Origin: JBAXTZ01 sp041666525
GTDB taxonomy: Bacteria; Bacillota; Negativicutes; JBAXTZ01
Reading direction: 5' to 3'
Assembly (NCBI GenBank): GCA_041666525.1
Contig: JBAYGT010000004.1
Span: 78,430-142,429, forward strand
DNA length: 64,000 bases
This document shows positions 61,520-64,000 of this stretch, in pieces. Positions within the stretch are counted from its first letter, which is position 1; every line of letters starts with the position of its first letter. Both the position numbers and the translations under genes were made by a program. The notes below the pieces were generated by a model. That model had not been told where the DNA came from and ran no database searches. It was given only the letters and a program-made list of their open reading frames with translations.

Positions 61520-62630
61520 TCGTCATGATTTAGAGCTGCTGTCACAGCGGTTCAGAATTGCCGGAGAGTTTTTTAATGCGCGGCCGTTTGGCAATGGTCA
61601 TATCAATGACACTTATTTAGCCGAATACAAACGTGACGGTAAAATTGCCCGTTATGTACATCAGCGCATCAATGCTAATGTATTTAAAGAGCCGTGGAAA
61701 GTAATGGATAATGTAGAGCGGGTGCTGCGACATGTGCGCGCAAAGCTGCGGGCAGAAAATCAGGTTGATCCGGACCGCTATGCGCTAAAGCTTGTTCCGG
61801 CAGTGACTGAAGATTTTTGGATAAGCGATGAAGACGGCAACTATTGGCGTACCTATCTGTTTATTGAAAATGCGTGCACTTATGATGCGGCGCAATCGCC
61901 GGCAATGGCTCGTGAAGCAGCGCGGGCGTTTGGCAGATTTCAAGCATTGATTGCCGATTTAACCGGACCGCGTTTACACGACACCATTCCCGATTTTCAC
62001 AACACCCGCAAGCGGTTCAGAACGTTTTTGGAAAAACTGGAACAAGACCAATATAACCGTGCAGAAAATTGCCGCGAGGAAATCGACTTTGCGTTGCGCC
62101 ATGAAAGTTTGGCAAACGCATTGCTGGATTTACTGGATGCCGGCAAGATTCCTGAACGCATTACCCATAACGATACCAAGCTTAATAATGTAATGTTTGA
62201 TAAAAACACTGGCGAAGCCATTTGTGTAATTGACCTTGACACGATAATGCCCGGGTTGGCGGCTTATGACTTTGGCGACATGGTGCGTACGTCGACTTGT
62301 TTTGCCGAAGAAGATGAGCGCGACTTAGCCAAGGTTAAATTTGAATTGCCAATGTTTGATGCAATCGCGGATGGCTATTTTAGCGAAGCCAGCAAGTATC
62401 TGAATGCAGTTGAACAAGATAGTATGAGTATCGCCGGTCAGGTAATAACTTTTGAAACAGGGATACGCTTCTTGACCGATCATCTGGATGGCGACAATTA
62501 TTTTCGAATTCACCGCGAGGGTCACAATTTAGACCGTTGTCGTACACAGTTTCAATTGGTGCGGGAAATGGAAAACAATTTTGAAAAAATCAAAAAAAGT
62601 ATTAGTGCTGCTCGTTTGCGGTATGAATAA
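61509..62630 (+). CDS. Aminoglycoside-phosphotransferase-fold kinase, possible N-acetylhexosamine 1-kinase
   Basis: A 373-residue APH-fold kinase: FGNGHINDTYLAEY (ATP loop), the catalytic loop THNDTKLNNVMFD (about 218-230) and the metal motif VIDLDTIMPGLAAYDFGD. The PFGNGHINDTY and PGLAAYDFGD patterns resemble N-acetylhexosamine 1-kinase (NahK). It overlaps glmU, whose substrate is a hexosamine 1-phosphate, so a role in salvage of GlcNAc/GalNAc into UDP-sugars is plausible. Activity inferred from motif and neighbour. Confidence 0.8.
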   Translation: MKGDRHDLELLSQRFRIAGEFFNARPFGNGHINDTYLAEYKRDGKIARYVHQRINANVFKEPWKVMDNVERVLRHVRAKLRAENQVDPDRYALKLVPAVTEDFWISDEDGNYWRTYLFIENACTYDAAQSPAMAREAARAFGRFQALIADLTGPRLHDTIPDFHNTRKRFRTFLEKLEQDQYNRAENCREEIDFALRHESLANALLDLLDAGKIPERITHNDTKLNNVMFDKNTGEAICVIDLDTIMPGLAAYDFGDMVRTSTCFAEEDERDLAKVKFELPMFDAIADGYFSEASKYLNAVEQDSMSIAGQVITFETGIRFLTDHLDGDNYFRIHREGHNLDRCRTQFQLVREMENNFEKIKKSISAARLRYE

Positions 62631-62663
62631 ATGAATTGATTGGTTTTTTTATAGCGCGATTTG

Positions 62664-62672
62664 TGGTAAAAT
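62664..62672 (+). promoter_or_regulatory. Extended -10 promoter for prs
   Basis: TGGTAAAAT preceded by TG (TTTGTGGTAAAAT) is almost identical to the sequence at 12968-12979. It lies 37 bases before the prs ATG. No clear -35. Confidence 0.6.
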
Positions 62673-62708
62673 CTTCATGTAATTTATGTTGGGAGATAAA
62701 AACAACTG

Positions 62709-63674
62709 ATGAATGCAGCTAAACGGAAGTTGAAACTTTTCAGCGGTAGCGCCCACCCGGAGCTTTCACAAGAGATTGCCAGTTATTTGGGAATTGAATT
62801 AGGTAAGGCTCAGGTTAGTAAATTTAAAAATGGCGAAACGCAGGTTCTGATCGAAGAAACTGTGCGGGGAGCTGATTGCTTTATCGTGCAATCGACCTGT
62901 AATCCGGTGAACGACAACGTAATCGAGCTGTTGATAATGGCTGATGCGATGAAACGGGCATCTTGTCGGGCGATTACCGCAATAATCCCCTACTATGCCT
63001 ACGCCCGACAAGACCGCAAAACACGGGGGCGTGAACCGATATCGGCGAAATTAATGGCTGATTTATATACAACAGCCGGGATTTCACGGGTAATAACTAT
63101 GGATTTGCACGCTGATCAAATTCAAGGATTTTTCAATATCCCCGTCGATCATTTGCGCGGTGTGCCGACTTTGGCAAAACATATTGCGCACAAAAAAATC
63201 GACAATTTAGTGGTCGTATCGCCGGACTTGGGCGGAGTAACACGCGCCCGGATTATGGCAGATATGTTGCATGCGTCGATTGCGATTATTGAAAAACGCC
63301 GTCCGCGTCCCGGTGTTGCTGAAGTGGCTAATTTGATTGGTGACGTTGAAGGCAAAACCGCAGTATTGATTGATGATATGGTCGATAGTGCCGGATCATT
63401 GTGTGAAGCCGCGGTTGCGCTCAAAAAAATGGGTGCAAAGGACGTGTATGCTTGTGCAACGCACGCGATACTAAGCGACCCGGCAATAGAAAACATTCAA
63501 AAGTCGGTATTGAAAGAAGTAATTGTTACCAATACCATTCCGCTTGAGGCTTATAAACGCATTCCTAAAATAGTTTCGTTGTCGGTAGCGCCGATAATTG
63601 CGAAGTCGATAACGCGAATTTTTGGTGAATTGTCAATGAGTGAATTGTTTGCGGAAGAGCAGTTGCTAAAATAA
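62709..63674 (+). CDS. prs: Ribose-phosphate pyrophosphokinase
   Basis: Makes PRPP for nucleotides and amino acids. 321 residues with LFSGSAHPELSQEIA, the FKNGETQVLI segment, YYAYARQDRKTRGREPISAK, the MDLHADQIQGFF loop, and the PRPP-binding VLIDDMVDSAGSL. Complete. GGGAGA lies 12 bases before the ATG. tRNA-Thr follows 13 bases after the stop and may be co-transcribed. Confidence 0.96.
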   Translation: MNAAKRKLKLFSGSAHPELSQEIASYLGIELGKAQVSKFKNGETQVLIEETVRGADCFIVQSTCNPVNDNVIELLIMADAMKRASCRAITAIIPYYAYARQDRKTRGREPISAKLMADLYTTAGISRVITMDLHADQIQGFFNIPVDHLRGVPTLAKHIAHKKIDNLVVVSPDLGGVTRARIMADMLHASIAIIEKRRPRPGVAEVANLIGDVEGKTAVLIDDMVDSAGSLCEAAVALKKMGAKDVYACATHAILSDPAIENIQKSVLKEVIVTNTIPLEAYKRIPKIVSLSVAPIIAKSITRIFGELSMSELFAEEQLLK

Positions 63675-63687
63675 ATAATCGAGAAAT

Positions 63688-63763
63688 GCCGGTGTAGCTC
63701 AGTTGGCAGAGCGGTTCATTCGTAATGAATAGGTCAGGAGTTCGAATCTCCTCATCGGCTCCA
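63688..63763 (+). tRNA. tRNA-Thr (anticodon CGU)
   Basis: A complete 76-base cloverleaf with encoded CCA. The acceptor stem is GCCGGTG/CATCGGC (one wobble), the D arm GCTC/GAGC, the anticodon stem GTTCA/TGAAT with loop TTCGTAA (anticodon CGT, reading ACG), and the T arm AGGAG-TTCGAAT-CTCCT. Confidence 0.96.
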
Positions 63764-63773
63764 ATAATTATAA

Positions 63774-63811
63774 GGGTTTATGGCTTCGGTCGTAGACCTT
63801 TTTTTATTTTT
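63774..63811 (+). terminator. Intrinsic terminator after tRNA-Thr
   Basis: An 11-bp stem (63774-63784 with 63789-63799, wobbles included) is capped by a stable C(UUCG)G tetraloop and followed by TTTTTTT-A-TTTTT. It should end the prs/tRNA transcript. Confidence 0.93.
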
Positions 63812-63880
63812 GTAAACGATTTGATAATCAAAACGAAAAATATGGTGAAAATAGTTGACCAGCCGGAAGTAGAGCAGTAC

Positions 63881-64000
63881 TGGATCGTCAACGCTTAATG
63901 ATACAAAAATTATAAGGACAATGATCTGAATTCAGCCGGTGTTAGATAATTCAGCGACCCGTGAATTCTGCTGTTGTTGAACCAAGTTACATACTCATCC
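63881..64000 (-). mobile_element. Right-end fragment of an IS3-family insertion sequence (continues beyond window)
   Basis: The end of a transposase gene on the minus strand lies here, with about 30 bases of non-coding terminal sequence beyond its stop. A probable terminal inverted repeat begins TGGATCGTCAACG at 63881, as IS3-type ends start with TG. The exact boundary is unproven because the other end is outside the window. Confidence 0.6.
63910..64000 (-). CDS. IS3-family transposase OrfB (integrase core), C-terminal fragment
   Basis: Read on the minus strand, the last 29 codons encode DEYVTWFNNSRIHGSLNYLT, then PAEFRSLSL and a stop at 63910-63912. The YVTWFNNSRIHGSLNYLTPAE pattern is the conserved end of the DDE integrase core of IS3-family OrfB proteins (the W-N-R-H-LNY-P-E series). 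The rest of the gene extends past the right edge. Whether it is intact cannot be judged. Confidence 0.85.
   Translation of the reverse strand, partial: DEYVTWFNNSRIHGSLNYLTPAEFRSLSL

Noticed and set aside
63688..63763. tRNA-Thr as an integration (att) site
   Set aside because: No duplicated tRNA 3' end and no tyrosine recombinase are visible; the adjacent element is an IS, which does not use tRNA att sites.
1..64000. CRISPR arrays, restriction-modification, toxin-antitoxin or prophage genes
   Set aside because: I looked for regularly spaced repeats and characteristic proteins and found none. The short inverted repeats lack spacer regularity.

Overview
The window looks like the chromosome of a Gram-negative (diderm) bacterium of moderate-to-low GC content that I cannot place to a phylum. 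Evidence for two membranes is the ADP-heptose route (gmhA, heptose kinase, gmhB), a Wza-like export protein with a signal peptide, and a signal-peptide protein ending in an outer-membrane beta-barrel signature. A split glycine dehydrogenase (gcvPB), ThiT, and extended -10 promoters of the TRTGN-TANAAT type are more often seen in deep-branching anaerobes and Gram-positives than in Proteobacteria. Almost everything is on the + strand. The only clear exceptions are a glycerophosphodiester phosphodiesterase and the edge of an insertion sequence at the right end. No gene-free gap exceeds about 200 bases.

Layout. 1-3648: glycine cleavage and lipoylation (gcvPB, lpdA, lplA). 3671-5614: a Bcr/CflA-type efflux pump, then a TPP riboswitch controlling thiT. 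5704-8660: heptose synthesis genes (gmhA, unknown gene, hldA-type kinase, gmhB), interrupted by a four-helix-bundle (S23/IVS family) gene framed by inverted repeats. 8764-50014: a surface-polysaccharide locus of about 41 kb. It begins with rfbB, an export protein, a Wzz/GumC-like chain-length protein and a tyrosine kinase. A nonulosonic (legionaminic-type) acid pathway with accessory modification genes follows (13035-25793). Next comes an AT-rich core with glycosyltransferases, flippase and polymerase (25820-34438), then a WbpG/HisH/HisF amidotransferase set (34542-37063). A bi-domain oxidoreductase, an epimerase, a heparinase-like enzyme, a GT4, WecC and an initiating sugar transferase follow (37218-45151). 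The last part carries gmd, fcl, a membrane 4,6-dehydratase and rfbA (45231-50014). 50065-57068: GDPD (minus strand), a ROK regulator, and a glycolytic series gapA-pgk-tpiA-gpmI. 57138-63674: a predicted outer-membrane barrel, ispE, ilvA, glmU, a sugar-kinase-like phosphotransferase and prs. The window ends with tRNA-Thr(CGU), a strong terminator and the end of an IS3-family element.

How the genes fit together. The polysaccharide locus encodes precursor synthesis (dTDP-, GDP-, UDP- and probably CMP-activated sugars), assembly, flipping, polymerisation and export. A nonulosonic acid carrying an amidino group is the most specific prediction. GlmU, the kinase beside it and glycolysis feed amino-sugar precursors.

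The most unusual signal is a set of short modular inverted repeats. One class, built on TTTCAAA units, lies inside lpdA in frame, before the TPP riboswitch, and as a pair of 22-nt inverted arms that tightly bracket the four-helix-bundle gene. Other classes of similar design lie in frame in lpdA, between gapA and pgk, and between tpiA and gpmI.
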